A stretch of 64,000 nt of DNA from Enoplolaimus lenunculus (GCA_030248215.1 JASANG010003574.1:32348-96347); one strand, 5' to 3'. Positions 1 through 12,600 are shown, counted from the stretch's first letter. Notes: generated by a model from the letters alone, not told the origin. A program made the numbers and translations.

Positions 1-82
1 TTGTAAGTCATTTAAAGCCATTAAATGCCCCTCCTGAAAATTTTTTAGGCTCCCCTAGCAAGGTGAGCGGGCTACGGGCCTG
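1..82. mobile_element. Family G MITE, 3' fragment
   Basis: The segment ends in GCTACGGGCCTG, the reverse complement of the family G terminus CGGGCCCGTAGCCA. The internal stretch around AAATTTTTTAGGCTCCCCTAGCAAGG matches other copies, such as 36,893-37,067. The left part lies outside the window. Confidence 0.6.
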
Positions 83-86
83 ATCC

Positions 87-534
87 TACTGTAGTGACCC
101 GGATAAGAGGGGGTAATAAGAGGGGGTCCCCATTTTGAGTAGCAATTCATAGGAGTCCGTTTCCCTAATAAGAGTCCGTAAGCGGATAGAGTCCGTAAAC
201 CCTAATTACAGTTCATAAAGGTCAGTTATCCCTAGTTATAGCGCATGAATGACTTCAGGACCAAATAAAGTTGCGTTCGAAACTTTAAAACGTACTTGGT
301 TTCAATGTAACATTTCAAAGTATAACCTTGCATGATCGCTGAAGCTTTTGATGCAAGGCAAAAAACGTTTATTTCAACGGATAGTTGAGTTGCAATATCG
401 GACATCTCAGTAAGAAGGGTTCCGGAGGGCGGGCTAAAAATAAATAACAGTCCGTAACCGAATAACAGAGGGAAGTACCCTCTGAAGAGGCAAAATAAAT
501 ATCAGTCCCCCTTCTGATTCGGGTTAGTAAAGTA
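87..534 (+). mobile_element. Family M dispersed repeat (MITE-like), complete copy
   Basis: It starts TACTGTAGTGACCCGGATAA and ends with the near-inverted TTCGGGTTAGTAAAGTA, giving ~20-bp imperfect inverted ends. The interior repeats the phrase 'agtccgta'. A second copy in the same orientation lies at 53,903-54,325 and an end fragment at about 32,163-32,215. It has no coding potential. Confidence 0.6.
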
Positions 535-597
535 ATGTCGAATACACAAAATTGTAGTGGAAGGAACTGTCGCAGTGGCAAAAATTTCGCACTCAGT

Positions 598-953
598 TGC
601 TCATGTACCTGATAAACTAATAAAATAAGGGTAAGAATGAGCATATTTCTGAGCCTATGTCTAAGCCTAAGCCTAAGCATAAGAATGAGCATATTCCTAA
701 GCTTAAGCCTAAGCGTAAGAATGAGTATACTCCTAAGCCTATGCCTAAGCCTAAGCCTAAGCCTAAGCCTAAGCATAAGAATGAGCATATTCCTAAGTGA
801 AAGCCTAAGCCTAAGCGTAAAAATGAGCATATTGATAAGCCTAAGCTTAAGCCTAAGCTTAAACCAAGCAGAAAAAATTATTCTAAATCTTAAGCTTACT
901 CTATTGCAGTCCCACAGAAAAACGTTCCACCCTTGATTTTTACGTGGACCCAC
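598..953 (-). mobile_element. Family A hAT-like MITE with expanded TTAGGC-type core
   Basis: The right end (GTTCCACCCTTGATTTTTACGTGGACC) is the family A terminus in reverse. The core is a long run of CCTAAG hexamers with 'aagaatgagcatattcc' spacers. The left terminus is not recognisable. The hexamer run creates spurious Leu/Ser/Arg-rich open frames on both strands. Confidence 0.7.
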
Positions 954-1366
954 GAAGTAAACTGATGGTAGAAAATGTTAACCGAAACGTATAAGTAGTC
1001 ATGAAAATAACGGAAACAGAAAACGGATATTCACTTTGAACAGTTTTAAGCGATTTTATTTTAATAACTAACCATTTTATGTATGCAATTATTAACTCGT
1101 TCAGCCTTAATTTTTACAGGAAAAAATATCAAATTCACCCAAAATTCTGTAAGATTGTTTAAGACTTCATTTTTTAAAAAAATTGCAGGATATTTGCAAT
1201 GAAAAATATTCCGATTTTTAGCAATTTAAAACTAACCATAGCCGGAAAAATAACAAAATATTTATTTTAAAATTGTTCTCCCCTCGTCCGAAGCTAAATA
1301 TTGAGAATCATGGAGACAACAACTGTTGCAAAATTTTCACTTCGATCCGCATGTAGCTGTAACAAA
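954..1366. other. AT-rich intergenic stretch, nothing recognised
   Basis: This is low-GC sequence with homopolymer runs. I see no exon, RNA gene or repeat terminus in it. Confidence 0.4.
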
Positions 1367-1367
1367 T

Positions 1368-1562
1368 TTTGGCCAATGTGCAGTACAGGACCGTAACAGC
1401 AGTATAAACATAATCCAAATAGTAAGCGTAAGTTTATGCGTAAGAATAAGCTTATACCTAAACCTAAGCCAATGCAAAAAAATTAGTCACAACCGTAAGC
1501 TTAATACTCTATTACAGTCACACAAGAAAAACGTTTCGCCTCTGATTTTCTACACGGGACAA
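1368..1562 (-). mobile_element. Family A MITE
   Basis: It begins GGCCAATGTGCAGTACAGGA and ends with the degenerate reverse terminus CGCCTCTGATTTTCTACACG. A short CCTAAG core lies between. It is more diverged than most copies. Confidence 0.6.
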
Positions 1563-2014
1563 CATTTCTCAAAACTGAAGAGCTACAAAACTTTTTAGTA
1601 TTAAAATGCCTAACTTCGTGTATAAGTCTTTCAAAGCGTTCCTTAAAATTACTATTTTCGTAAAACTTTGAGACATTTTTTCTTATCGTCAGCATGAAAT
1701 TTTAAAACAGAAAAAACAGGTCAAAAATACAGTCTATACAGGGGGAAGCGATAACAATTTTGGGGACGCATAGTAAAACCTGTATAAAACTGTGTTCTTG
1801 AAACGAAAATCGAGGTCACATAGTTGTACGACGAACATATATGTGTACTTTTCGACAGTATTGTTGCCGTCTGTTGCGTACAATTTTTTTCTCTCAAAAT
1901 CACTAAAAATCACAAAAAAACTATTTTGAAATTGAAAAATTGACAAAAAAGAAACAAAAAATAGTTTGTGAAATAAACATTTTTGCTATATTTTAAAGTA
2001 TAGCTCTGTATTTT
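1563..2014. other. AT-rich intergenic stretch, nothing recognised
   Basis: Low-complexity AT-rich sequence with short open frames only. No splice-bounded exon or repeat terminus was seen. Confidence 0.35.
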
Positions 2015-2015
2015 G

Positions 2016-2200
2016 GGCCCATGTAAAGATCACAGGCGGAACGGTTTTCTGCGGGACTGCAATAGAGCAAGCTTAATCTTTAGGCTATTTTTTGCTTGGC
2101 TATTAGGCTTAGGTTTAGGCTTAGGAATATGCTCATTCTTACGCTTAGGCTTAGGAATATGCTTATAATACTGTTTCGCCCCATTTCTTTGCATTGGCCA
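2016..2200 (+). mobile_element. Family A MITE
   Basis: It starts GGGCCCATGTAAAGATCACA and ends CATTTCTTTGCATTGGCC. The conserved subterminal 'gggactgcaatagagcaagctt' is followed by a few TTAGGC hexamers. Confidence 0.7.
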
Positions 2201-2806
2201 ATGGTTGGAAATAGGAAGTAATCGGGTGATAGGCTTAGGATAACATTTCAGACCACTGGCGAATTTAAGGGGGACCACGCTGGACATGCCCCCATAACAC
2301 GCCAGGTACATAGAAACTAACATTTTGTGCCACAATTTTAGTACCAAAATTGCGTTTGGCTTCTCGCTCTCGATTAGTGTTGTGCGCTACATAATGCTTG
2401 ATTTTAAAATTTTTATATTGGCCAACAGACGATCAATGGCCGTCCGGCCGGCCCCTAGAAAAAGTGGTCATTGTACAACACTACTCTCGACTATGACTTT
2501 TTCAATATAAATATTTGAGCCAAAGTTTCTAACTGCATGATAATATTAAACGTTTTTCTTTTATAAAATAAACTCTTTTTTGCGCAGTTCCATTTCTGAT
2601 ATCCGTCGGATGTTTGAATATCTTTTGTGGATACAATTCCGGATATTTTTCATTATCACCGACGCAGTCATATCGCGTTCCCAATATTAGTACTAAAACT
2701 GACATTTTCTTGTAATTAATGTGTGCTGAAAATTCACAGTACAGTATGACTGCAAACGACCTAAACTCAGTTTGAATATTAAAGATAGTAAACTGAAAAT
2801 TTCTCG
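2201..2806. other. Unannotated stretch
   Basis: Mixed AT-rich sequence with a short GC-rich patch near 2,440. I found no exon, RNA gene or complete repeat. Confidence 0.3.
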
Positions 2807-2807
2807 C

Positions 2808-3040
2808 TTAACACTTTCTCACATGAATATTTTCTATTTCCCCTGAAACGTACTTTTATGCTAGGATTCGAACTCCAGTGACTGGAGTGGGAGGCGTACA
2901 CCATCACCACTAAGCTATAGGAGCTTGACGCTTGAGCCCGAGGGGGCTCTCACGTCTTGCGGTGATTTAGTACTGTGTATACGTGTGGCAATTGTTAAAC
3001 ACGGTGCGATATATACTATTTAAGGTGCATTAACATTAGT
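2808..3040 (-). repeat. tRNA-derived SINE-like repeat
   Basis: On the minus strand it carries an A-box-like TAGCTTAGTGGTGA and a B-box AGTTCGAATCC spaced as in a pol III promoter. After the tRNA-like head it reads '..catgtgagaaagtgt'. Related copies lie at 18,568, 45,500, 45,770, 61,795 and 63,846. The tRNA cloverleaf does not pair well, so this is a derived repeat and not a functional tRNA. No poly-A tail is visible. Confidence 0.6.
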
Positions 3041-3105
3041 GTTGCTCGCAGTTCCTCTGCTGCTGAACGAATCCTTAATGCAGATTCCACAGCGCTAGAA
3101 TGGCA

Positions 3106-3281
3106 ACCAATGTATAGAACAGAGCCGTAAACAGTGGTATAAACAAATTCCTAAGCCTAAGCCTAAACTTAAGCGTACGAATGAGTCATATTTCTAAGAT
3201 TAAGCCTAGCCCTAAGACAAAGCCGAGCAAAAATAGGTCTAAAGTTTAAACTTACTCTATTGCAGTCCCACAGAAAAACTC
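3106..3281 (-). mobile_element. Family A MITE, right end truncated
   Basis: It starts with a degenerate AACCAATGTATAGAACAGAG, has a CCTAAG core and the subterminal 'gtcccacagaaaaactc'. It then stops abruptly where family I sequence (GGTGCAACCGGA) begins, so family I appears to have inserted later or recombined here. Confidence 0.6.
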
Positions 3282-3520
3282 AAGGTGCAACCGGAATTAT
3301 AATATATCGGAATCGAAATTTGAAAAAATACCGGAAATGGAACCGGAAAATGAAAAATACATGTCATTGAAATTCATCATATTTTTTGCAATATTTTATT
3401 GGTGAAATAACCCTAGTTGGAAATAGCTGCACACAGCTGCTGTATTTTGGATTTTTATAGTCCACAGAAGCACAATCTACCTTCGGTGGTTGAATTTCGG
3501 TGATTGTCAAGGTTTATTAT
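3282..3520 (+). mobile_element. Family I MITE fragment
   Basis: It opens with GGTGCAACCGGAATTATAAT, the family I end, followed by degenerate 'ccggaa' repeats. The far end is not recognised. Confidence 0.4.
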
Positions 3521-5742
3521 ATACATACGAATGAAATCTATTTAATTTTTATCGTCAGTTCCGCGGAAAAACAGCCTGCCCCTGATCGTTATGCTGGATT
3601 CACGTTATAACCGGGACAGGCAGGTAACGGATTGTCTTATGTTGATTCGACGTCAACGTTAAAATTCGGGCACTTATATCGGGTTAACAGACAGAACAAG
3701 AATGTCATATGACATTAGCTTACAAACCACCACTCTCAAATATATGGGGTCTACAAGCAGACGAAATGTTACCCAATAGTCTAATAGAAACAAACGTGTC
3801 CGAAGCTGTCCTGGTTATAACGTGAACCGCGCCGCGTTCAAAAACATTTCTATTCTACCCAAAGAGAGTGTAAATAAGTTTTATTTGTATAAAAAAACAA
3901 CAAACGTTACAGTTACATTTTGTAACGCCAAGCTAACAAAAAACAAGTGTAGAGATGTGGCTGCGTTTACCTGCTCGAATGCGTTAATAAATACTTAGGG
4001 TCTCACAGCCGGACCACATCTGATAAGATGTGTGGGCGAGTTAGCCGCACAGGTTTGTGGCCTTTCGGGTTTAATCGAAAATGGCCCTGGGAGCGTTGCC
4101 ACTGATCTGTGGCCCCGCTGTCCGGTCGGTCATGATCTCAAAAGTTGCGGCACAGAATATTTATAGTGGACAGAGCTTGCTACAGCGGTGCACATGTACT
4201 AGTATGGGTCCGAACCAAACGAAAACTGCGAAATCGCTGGGATATTGCGGGTGCTACGCATGGGTTGTCCAAGTCAGATCTGATTTGGGCGGGTCAAATT
4301 TGCCCGCTGTTCGCTTATTATAAGCGGGTGATATATACTTTCGGGCCGAAAATTTTAGTATGATAAAATTCTTATCGTGTGTGGTTTATATGTCTGCGTG
4401 CATAATGTTTGTGTTATTATTTTATTGTGCGAAAACTTTTGTCAGGGTTTTGTTGTGTGTAGTATCATTGCCGGGTATTTTCAGTAGGTTTGCGCGTGGT
4501 TTCGGGGGCGACGACTAGTTATGCAAATTTTTGGTTGAGAACAGTAATATAGGAAATAGTGTTATTAAGACATTCAAGGGCATGTTTTTGTAGACTTGGT
4601 TTGACGATTCTGAAATGATTGTGTAAATTGATTTTGTGCGGTCAAGCCTCACCTGTCATCGCGGGTGGATTGGTAGGAAATGTCAACTAAGGTAGTCGAG
4701 ATCTCGGCGGTGTAAGTTATGATTTCTGCTTACTTCGTGCTGTTTATTGAATTGTTGGTTTTTTCGCCATAAAGGGCTCGTCATGTTTGTTTTGATTTGC
4801 TTTATAATAAACTGACACAGGATTTGATTTTTGGAAAACATCCATGTGATATTGTTTAATTGCATACTTAAGTTTTCCTCCTGGGCTGATCAGTCTCAGG
4901 TGGGCAAGGTGACCTGATACCTGAAAGCTCTTTTACTGACATAAACCTAGTGATTCGCGCTTAAGTTAGTTAACCTTAAGTTAGTAGATTACTTTTAATC
5001 CTAAGTTTAGTTAGCATAGCCTAAGTTAGTATTCCCTAAGGGACGGTGCGCGGCTCATCGAAAATTAGCCGGACGGGTTCGCCAGGTATCCGGTCATCCA
5101 CCTGGTGTGCAATGTGCAAGCTGCTGCGGCGGCCTAGTTTTACCGGTTTGGTTCCGTAGAAGTCCCACATACTTGTAGCAGTTTGTCATGTATTGTGTCC
5201 ATGTAAGCCCACCGTAATAGCCGGGAGGTCCCGCCTTCGCTTCTCGGGGTGGCAGTCAAAGGACGTTTTATCGTAGCACCCCAACGTCGACCGGTCTATC
5301 CTCCTACGGAACTGCACCCGCGGCTTTGCCGCATAATAAAGGCGGCTCGGATGTAGCTGTTCCCCTCATAAAGGGTGTATATGCTGAGGGTGATCATTGG
5401 GATCTAGGAACATCCGCCGGGGGACCTGATCGACTGTGGCGACGCCCTGTGGATGGAAACTCGTTGGTGGGATCCACGCTGACGAGTTTTCTGAATGTGG
5501 GTAAGGCGGTCAACCCCCGTCGGAGGTTCGGATTCCGTTTGTTCGCTTTTGCTGCATACACACTGCACCTTATGGACTTCCCGATTACCTCCAAGGATGT
5601 TGACCCAGGATGGACCCACTCCGGACATGGGAGACCTATCGTCCTGCTTAAAGGTTTACATCTAGTAAAGTTAATCGGAGCTGAGAGTGGGCAGAATCTA
5701 AATTCCACCTTTAACTTTACAACAAGCTTATGAACAAGTCTA
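3521..5742. other. Unresolved 2.2 kb segment, partly GC-richer
   Basis: Two GC-richer blocks (about 3,960-4,330 and 5,040-5,740) stand out from the AT-rich background. They contain open frames at 4,081-4,323 and 5,326-5,733 that resemble no protein I know. 'taagttagtta' short repeats lie between them. It could be part of an old retroelement, but no long terminal repeats, primer site or reverse transcriptase motif were found. Confidence 0.25.
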
Positions 5743-5940
5743 AAGCCTACGCCTAAGCCTAAAGGTAAAAAATAATATATGAGCTTTGTCTAAGCCTACG
5801 CATGAGCGTTAGTCTAACTTTTAAGCCTATTAACTCTATGGCTAAGCGTAAAAGCTATAAACCAAAGCATTTTCACCAAGTCTCAGTCTACGTCCAAATA
5901 TAATTCTACGGTGGCGTTTATATTAAAAGCCTAGGCCTAG
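5743..5940. repeat. Degenerate CCTAAG-type repeat tract
   Basis: Scattered 'gcctaagcctaa', 'gtctaagcctacgc' and similar hexamers occur without recognisable A or B termini. It is probably a decayed MITE core. Confidence 0.35.
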
Positions 5941-5942
5941 AC

Positions 5943-6160
5943 CGGTATTCTCAAATGGGTATGCACCTGTGAACAGTTGGTGATAGGTCTTGTAACTTTT
6001 GAACCAGCACATGATAAGCTTCGAAATTCAGCACAATTTTTGCATTTAATTTGTCCAACTTCTGTACCAATTTTGAGAACGCAATTGCAGAAGTTCAACA
6101 GTTTGAAAAATCTATAGCTAACCAGTGATAGATGCTATACGTATGTGATAAACCGGGCCC
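5943..6160. mobile_element. Family J MITE
   Basis: It starts CCGGTATTCTCAAATGGGTA and ends in a degenerate inverted copy (GATAGATGCTATACGTATGTG). Internal 'ttttgagaacgcaattgcagaagttcaacagtttga' is shared with copies at 9,223 and 9,775. Confidence 0.55.
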
Positions 6161-6208
6161 CAGAGTTAGACTTCGACTAAGTCGAAAGTAACAGCCTAAC
6201 CTTAAGTC

Positions 6209-6412
6209 GGCCCATGTAAAGATCAGGGGCGGAACGTTTTTCTGTGGGACTAAGAATAGTGTAACCTTAACCTTTAGACATATATTTTTCCTTGGCTTAG
6301 GCTTAGGCTTAAGAATATGTTCATTCCTACGCTTAGGCTCATGCTTAGGCTTAGAAATATGCTTAGGAATATGCTTATAAAACTGTTCCGCCCCTGTTCT
6401 TTACATTGGCCC
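6209..6412 (+). mobile_element. Family A MITE with 8-bp target duplication
   Basis: Both termini are intact: GGCCCATGTAAAGATCAGGG on the left and CCCTGTTCTTTACATTGGCC on the right. It is flanked by CTTAAGTC and CTTAAGCC (7 of 8 bases), as expected for a hAT-type insertion. Confidence 0.8.
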
Positions 6413-6487
6413 TTAAGCCTAAGCCATCAATAGCGTAAAAGTAATCGCATATCACTCAAAACTGCATTTTGGTTTCCACTGATTTGT

Positions 6488-6493
6488 TTTATT
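6488..6493 (-). promoter_or_regulatory. Polyadenylation signal of the transglutaminase gene
   Basis: AATAAA on the minus strand lies about 40 nt beyond the TGA stop at 6,535-6,537. The spacing suits a 3' end signal. Confidence 0.5.
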
Positions 6494-6534
6494 AAAATTT
6501 TCGTCTGTTGTTTTCATTGTTATTTCATTGTTGC

Positions 6535-6682
6535 TCATCCGGGTCGGACATCAATAAGTGTCATCCCACAAAAATCACCCAAACACTGCGAGTTGAATCG
6601 CGCCACCAGCGCTTGTTGTGGACCCACACGCCATGGAACAATTTCAGTTTCGACTGAAACGATGCCACATGGCATTGCAGAC
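6535..6682 (-). CDS. Transglutaminase exon 18 (last; end of second C-terminal barrel)
   Basis: The acceptor GGTTTCAG|GTC gives phase 2 and fits exon 17. It encodes [18 protein letters not shown], matching the 'G.R.L.A.F.S..L..V.G' end of the family, and closes with TLIDVRPG and TGA. A nearer acceptor at 6,654 breaks the frame and was not used. Confidence 0.8.
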
Positions 6683-9600
6683 CTGAAACCGTATTCTCAA
6701 ATGTGTGTAGCACCTATAGAATCAATTGGCCATAGATTTTGACACCACAGTCGAATGACTAAAGCATCAGTGTCTTCAAAATTTTGTTTGGTAAAAGGTT
6801 CGGCTCATTTAAAGATCAAGGGCGGAACGTCTTTCTGCGGGACTAGAATAGAGTAAACTTTAAGCTTTATATTAACTATTTTGTTTGGCTTAGGCTTAGG
6901 CTTACGCTTAGGGATATGCTTATAATATTGTTCCACCCCTATTGTTTACATTGGCCAAAGTTTCGAAGACAAATATTTTAATCGCTTTTATGTGGCGCTG
7001 GCAATGCGCGTAGCTACAGTTTGGGGTTAGGTTCAATAAAGATTTAGGCAATGTTACATCCAAATTACTCGATACTGCACCGCTCGGCGTGTAAAACGCG
7101 TTCCGTTTAACTTTGATCTTTCACTAAAAACTATTGATTTAAGCTAAAAAATACTCTTCATCACAGGATTATCTTTGAAACTCTTACGGGCACGGAATCA
7201 TTTTGGCACGTGTCAGCCCAGGACCTTCGACGGTGAAACGACAATTGGTCAATTGAACAGGAATTGGATTTTTAAGTTGAAGTTTGATTTTTGCGCATTC
7301 ACCAACTGTAATCGACTTCAACGACTGAAACAAACGGTTCATGTAAACGATTGTAATTTTGGCCCATGTTACTTTAAGGGGCGTCCAGGTTTCTGGTGGG
7401 TCCATAAAACAGTAAGTTTAGATTCTAGATTACATTTTTTTGCGTAGGCTTAGGCTAAGGCTTAGGCTTAGGAACACTTTTTTGCAACGCTTAGGCTTAG
7501 GCTTAGGAACACATTTTTGCAACGCTTAGGCTTAGGCTTAGGCTTACGAAACACATTTTTGCAACGCTTAGGCTTAGGCTTGGCCGCAATTTGTTGTACA
7601 TTTGTTTTGGCTAACGCGCCGTTCATAATAATTTTGTCAACGGTGCCACAAAGTCTCTTACAGACCAGCGATAACACGCGATGATTATGTGAAAAATAGC
7701 TCTTGATAGCTTTGGCTTATAAAGACAATTTTGTGGCATCGTTGATAAAATTATTGTGACCGGCGCATTAATTTGATTTAAAAAAACAAAACGAGTGGTT
7801 CAGCTTGCAACGAATCAGGTAACAAACGTTCAGAATTTTGATATCGTCATATTAGGGGGCAATGTCTAGTCTCGTGCAATAATTTGTTAATAGTTGCGTA
7901 CCATCCTAAAGTTTCTTGAACGCCTGTCCAAATAAATTGCGGCTGAACTTGCTCGTAATAATAGTAAACTAGTCTGCCAGTTTTGCGCAATGCGCAAAAG
8001 TTAGCGAATACACAACAATCTGTATGCAAATTTTCTTTTCAGAGAACAGTCACGTTTCTGTTCTTAGAAATAATATTGTAAATAAATCAATGTTGGAAAG
8101 TTGCCCAAAATACGTATTTGGGGTATTCCAGCTTTAATATATATGGATAATATAACCAAGAGTGGATGATCACTTTTAGACAAGAGTTTGCAACTTCTGG
8201 GGCTCCAAATAATGAAGCGAGTTTAGCTTATTTTAAAATATTAGTTCGACGTACCCTCCAAAATGAGGGGGCTACGATGACCAAAAACGCAACGTGTGTT
8301 GGGTACATTTTTTCAAGACAGAATGTACCCAGTTGCACACTCTTGTTTGTTGAAGTATACATCATACACTCCTGTTAAAGTAAGAGTCGATAATGACTTA
8401 TTACAAGATTGTGCAACTGCGTACATTCAGTGCAGAAAATAAATTACTCAGCACACGTTGCGTTTTTGGCCACTCCCTCTTATTTGGGGGTGCAACTTGT
8501 GCGAACCATTGGCACTGAATGTATACAGCATTAAAATTGCTTTGCTTATAGTTTAATTTGGGGATATTGAATGTGACAGCGACAGCCGTAAATAAAGAGT
8601 GAGGCAGCCAAAAACGCAACACCCTGTGGTTCATTTCGTACTGCTCAAATTTCGGTAGTTGCACACTATTGTCATAGCGTAATCAACCACTCTTGGTAAA
8701 ACCAAGAGTGCATGATCACTCTTTATAACAAGAGTGTGCAACTGGATACATTCTGTGTACAAATGAATCTATCCGGCACTCGTTGCGTTTTTAGCCTACC
8801 CCCGTTTATTTAATGAAGAGGTGTCAAATTTGACAATTTTTCAATTTTACACGTTGAAATGTTGCAATTGTAAACTAACTCCGTCTACAATTTTAAAACC
8901 ATGCACATTCTACGTTTCAAACATCAACTACCCCCCTCTAAAGAAGGGGGGTCGGTCCAAAAATGCAAAGCCCGGTGGTTCATTTTGTACTGCACAAATT
9001 TCGGTAATTGTACAGTTTTGTCATAGCGTAATCATCCACTCTTGGTTAAAGTAATTATTAAGAAAGTTTATGGTTTTGCTTTTAACCACCCAAGATCGCC
9101 TAACCTAAATTGTCAGCTTTTGTAGAATTGTCGTTCACTAATTACTCTGCAAAGTCGACTAAGGAAAATGCTACACCAGTTAAGCGTCGTAGCTTAGGAA
9201 CTCGGGTCACGAAGCCCTGGACCCATATTCTCAAATGCATGTAGCACCTATCACCAGCTAGTAATAGGTTTTCAAACTAACGAAATGATGCAACTACAGA
9301 TGTCAAAATTTGCACAGTAGCAGAGAAAATCAAATGCAATAAATGTGCTGAATTTTGTACCTCACTATTTCCTGGTTCGAAACTTACAAAGCATATATCC
9401 AACTGGTAATAGGTGCTACACACATTTGAGAATACGGGCTCTACTTAGACACTCCAGCGCTACAATATCATCTGTTTCTGATAAGCTGTACTTGAATGCT
9501 TATGCTCGGAAGTGGCAGTTTGTAATCATCTTGTGTTGCAAACACTTGTCCAGTCTCTTCAACGTAACACAACAGCGTCACTTTGAACACGGATCCATCC

Positions 9601-12600
9601 AAAATACGCTCAATATAATCAAATACTGTGACTTCAGTAATAATTTCTGATTCTAAAATTAATATTAGTTAGCTTGGTTAATAGCTAAGAAATCTTTGTT
9701 TTAACCATTAAATTTACAAATTATAATACTTATTTTAGATTAGAGCTCGTATTCTTTTGCCCTACTTGTCTATCAATTTTGAGATGAGCAATTGCAGGAG
9801 TTTTGTCAGTTTGAAAACCTATCGCTAATTGATGATAGGTGCAATAAGCATTTGAGAATATGGTCCTACATCAGCACAAGTACTGTCAAAATTGAAAACT
9901 GAAACAGATGTTTTGAAATAACCTTACGCAGATAGTGAACGTTTTCTACGACTTGTTCTCGAAGACTGACCCGTAAAACTAGACGCCAGAGAGCAGTGGG
10001 GGGTGGTCTCTGAGCCCCATAGAAAAATTTCGCCCTAGATAGAAAAGTGCTAATTTCATGTCTGTTCTGTAATTTTTAAACTCCCTACTATGCTGAGCTG
10101 ACTACGCTCCTGGTGGTGGAATAGGACTATAGTTGGCCCAATTCCATTTTCGGCCAATGTTACATTTAAGGCTGTATAATTGTTTGACCAATCAGATTTC
10201 TAAACCTAAACCTGCAAACGTCGAAATAAGTGTAAACCCAAATCCTAAAGCATAAACAAACAAAAAGTAGTCTAAAATCTAAGCCTATAAACGTCGAAAT
10301 AAGTGTAAACCCAAGTCCTAAAGCATAAACAAACAAAAAGTAGTCTAAAATCTAAGCCTATAAACGTCGAAATAAGTGTAAACCCAAGTCCTAAAGCATA
10401 AACCAACAAAAAGTAGTCTAAAATCTAAGCCTATAAACGTCGAAATAAGTGTAAACCCAAGTCCTAAAGCATAAACCAACAAATATTAGTCTAAAATCTA
10501 AGCCTATAAACGTCGAAATAAGTGTAAACCCAAGTCCTAAAGCATAAACAAACAAAAAGTAGTCTAAAATCTAAGCCTATAAACGTCGAAATAAGTGTAA
10601 ACCCAAGTCCTAAAGCATAAACCAACAAATATTAGTCTAAAATCTAAGCCTACTCTTTTGCAGTGCCACCAGAAAACGGAACGGCGCTCAAAATGATAAG
10701 CAACCATCGTTACTTACCGCATTTTGGATCAAGTTTCACTCGAGCTTTTGTTGTTTTTATCTTTTTCGGCCGTTCATCGTAATATTGAACGGCATCTGCT
10801 TCGGTCATTACGTGTACCTGTAACAATAAAAAAATGATCGCTTAAAAATACAGAACAGGCGCTGATCAAAGTCGCACGACTTAAGTTTTTTTGCTTACAA
10901 GTTTTAGGCTTAGGATTAAATGGTGTCTTCAATATTTGTTTGTTATCTGTTTTAAATATATTATTTCTTCTATATATATAGACAGCGGCGGATTCAGATA
11001 TTTGTGCAGGGTCAAGCCGGCATTATATATGTGTGCAAATTGTATGCGGTGAAAAATTGAAAAGTAGGGGAATTCGCATTTTATCACAAAGAATTTTCTG
11101 CCAGGGACGCAAAACCTCCGTCTCTGGACCCGCTAGTGTATACACAGAACACATTTTTAAAAAAATTCACAGTGTTCCCATTTTGGCTTCAGTGTTCAAC
11201 TTAAATATGATCAAAAGTGCTACATTGTAAGCTCCAGTGAGTTGATTAATCAAATCAGAGAGAATAAATTATTACTGGTTATTTCTGAGTTAATAACAGT
11301 AAATATTAACTCACTCTGAGCGGATTTAACTCAAGGTGAGTTGAGTGATGAAAATGAGTTCAATCAATTCAAAATTCTGAGCTCTGAACGACCTAATTCA
11401 GAGTGCAGACTCCTGAGCGGCAGGGTATACCGAGAGCTCTGTCTCTAGCTCAGCTCTGTTAGAATTTTTGCCGGAGATGCTGGCAATTTCGGTAGAAAAA
11501 TTTTGCATAATTTTGCATCAATTTATCTGTTTAGCGCGTTTCGTTTTACTTTTGACACAATTTTCAGGATAAGATTTTCGAAATATGCAAAAAATCAGCG
11601 TAAAACCAAACAGCTTTAACAACATATTGCAGATATCGGCTAAAATTAACTAATTGGCCATCATTTTTACTACCTAATTTTGTCTCTCCTTCGGCTGCGA
11701 TATTTTTCTACTCCGGTTGCACCCTGCTGTGTGGTTTCAACTGATTCTGAGTTAAAATCAACTCACTGAAATTTACAGTATACCCAGATTTGAGAATACC
11801 GGCCGCCGTTTTAGAGTTGTTGACTACTTAACCCCCTTTCAAAAAAATGCCTCTAACGCCAACCGTGGCAGAAATTAATACCGTTCTAAGCGAATCAGAT
11901 TTATTTTTGAGTCGAATCTTTGCATAGAAATTTTCGCCTAAAAGTTTCGGTGTTCCATTTGAATTTGTGTTGCTGGACGTCAAATCCATCCAAATGCGAA
12001 CATCTTCAATGATTTGTGGCAGCATCGCTTGTGATGCGATTGCGCGCTGAGTTGCGTCGTTGAAAAGTCGTTCCATCATTCGAACAATTTTTTGACTTGA
12101 CGCTAAAAAACCATTTCAGAGTCTGGTAGAAATTTTTCGACGTTTGCCACAAAATCCTCTTGGTGTGAATACACTGCAAAAATGGTGACATGCCTGGTAC
12201 ATTTTGTACCATGAGGAACCGCAACAGTTGCATACTCGTGTATCATGCACTCTTGTTGTTATGAATTACCAACGAATTGTAAAATTGGCAAATTGGCATT
12301 TATAGTACACCAATTTTGATTGTTGACAATACCATAATACGTGTTATTATATAGAGTTTTCAATGACTTGCAAGCAAGGTTGAAAATATTCTAAACGGGC
12401 CAAAATTTTTCCAGGGGGGCTGACCGCCTCCCGCTGGCCCTCCTTTGGCTACGGATCCGGCTAGGCACCATAAATCTTGCCATACAATCCGTTTGCAACA
12501 GTTTTAGCGGGGGTTAAGGCCCGTAGCCAGCTCACATTGTTATGGGGGGCTAAAAATTTTCAGGAGTTACACACAAGCGTTTTCGCTCACCTTACATGCT

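Noticed and set aside
637-936. Leu/Ser-rich open frames on both strands (also at 48,450-48,720 and 49,237-49,449)
   Set aside because: They are translations of the CCTAAG/TTAGGC hexamer arrays, which stay open in several frames. They are not proteins.
2808-3040. Functional tRNA gene
   Set aside because: A and B boxes are present, but the acceptor and T stems do not pair and the sequence recurs as a dispersed repeat.
6535-6653. Shorter exon 18 using the acceptor at 6,654
   Set aside because: It would need phase 1, but exon 17 ends in phase 2. The acceptor giving start 6,682 keeps the frame and adds a sensible segment.
10208-10650. CRISPR-like regular spacing
   Set aside because: The whole 73-bp unit repeats, spacer included, so it is a minisatellite. 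There are no unique spacers or cas genes, and the genome is eukaryotic.
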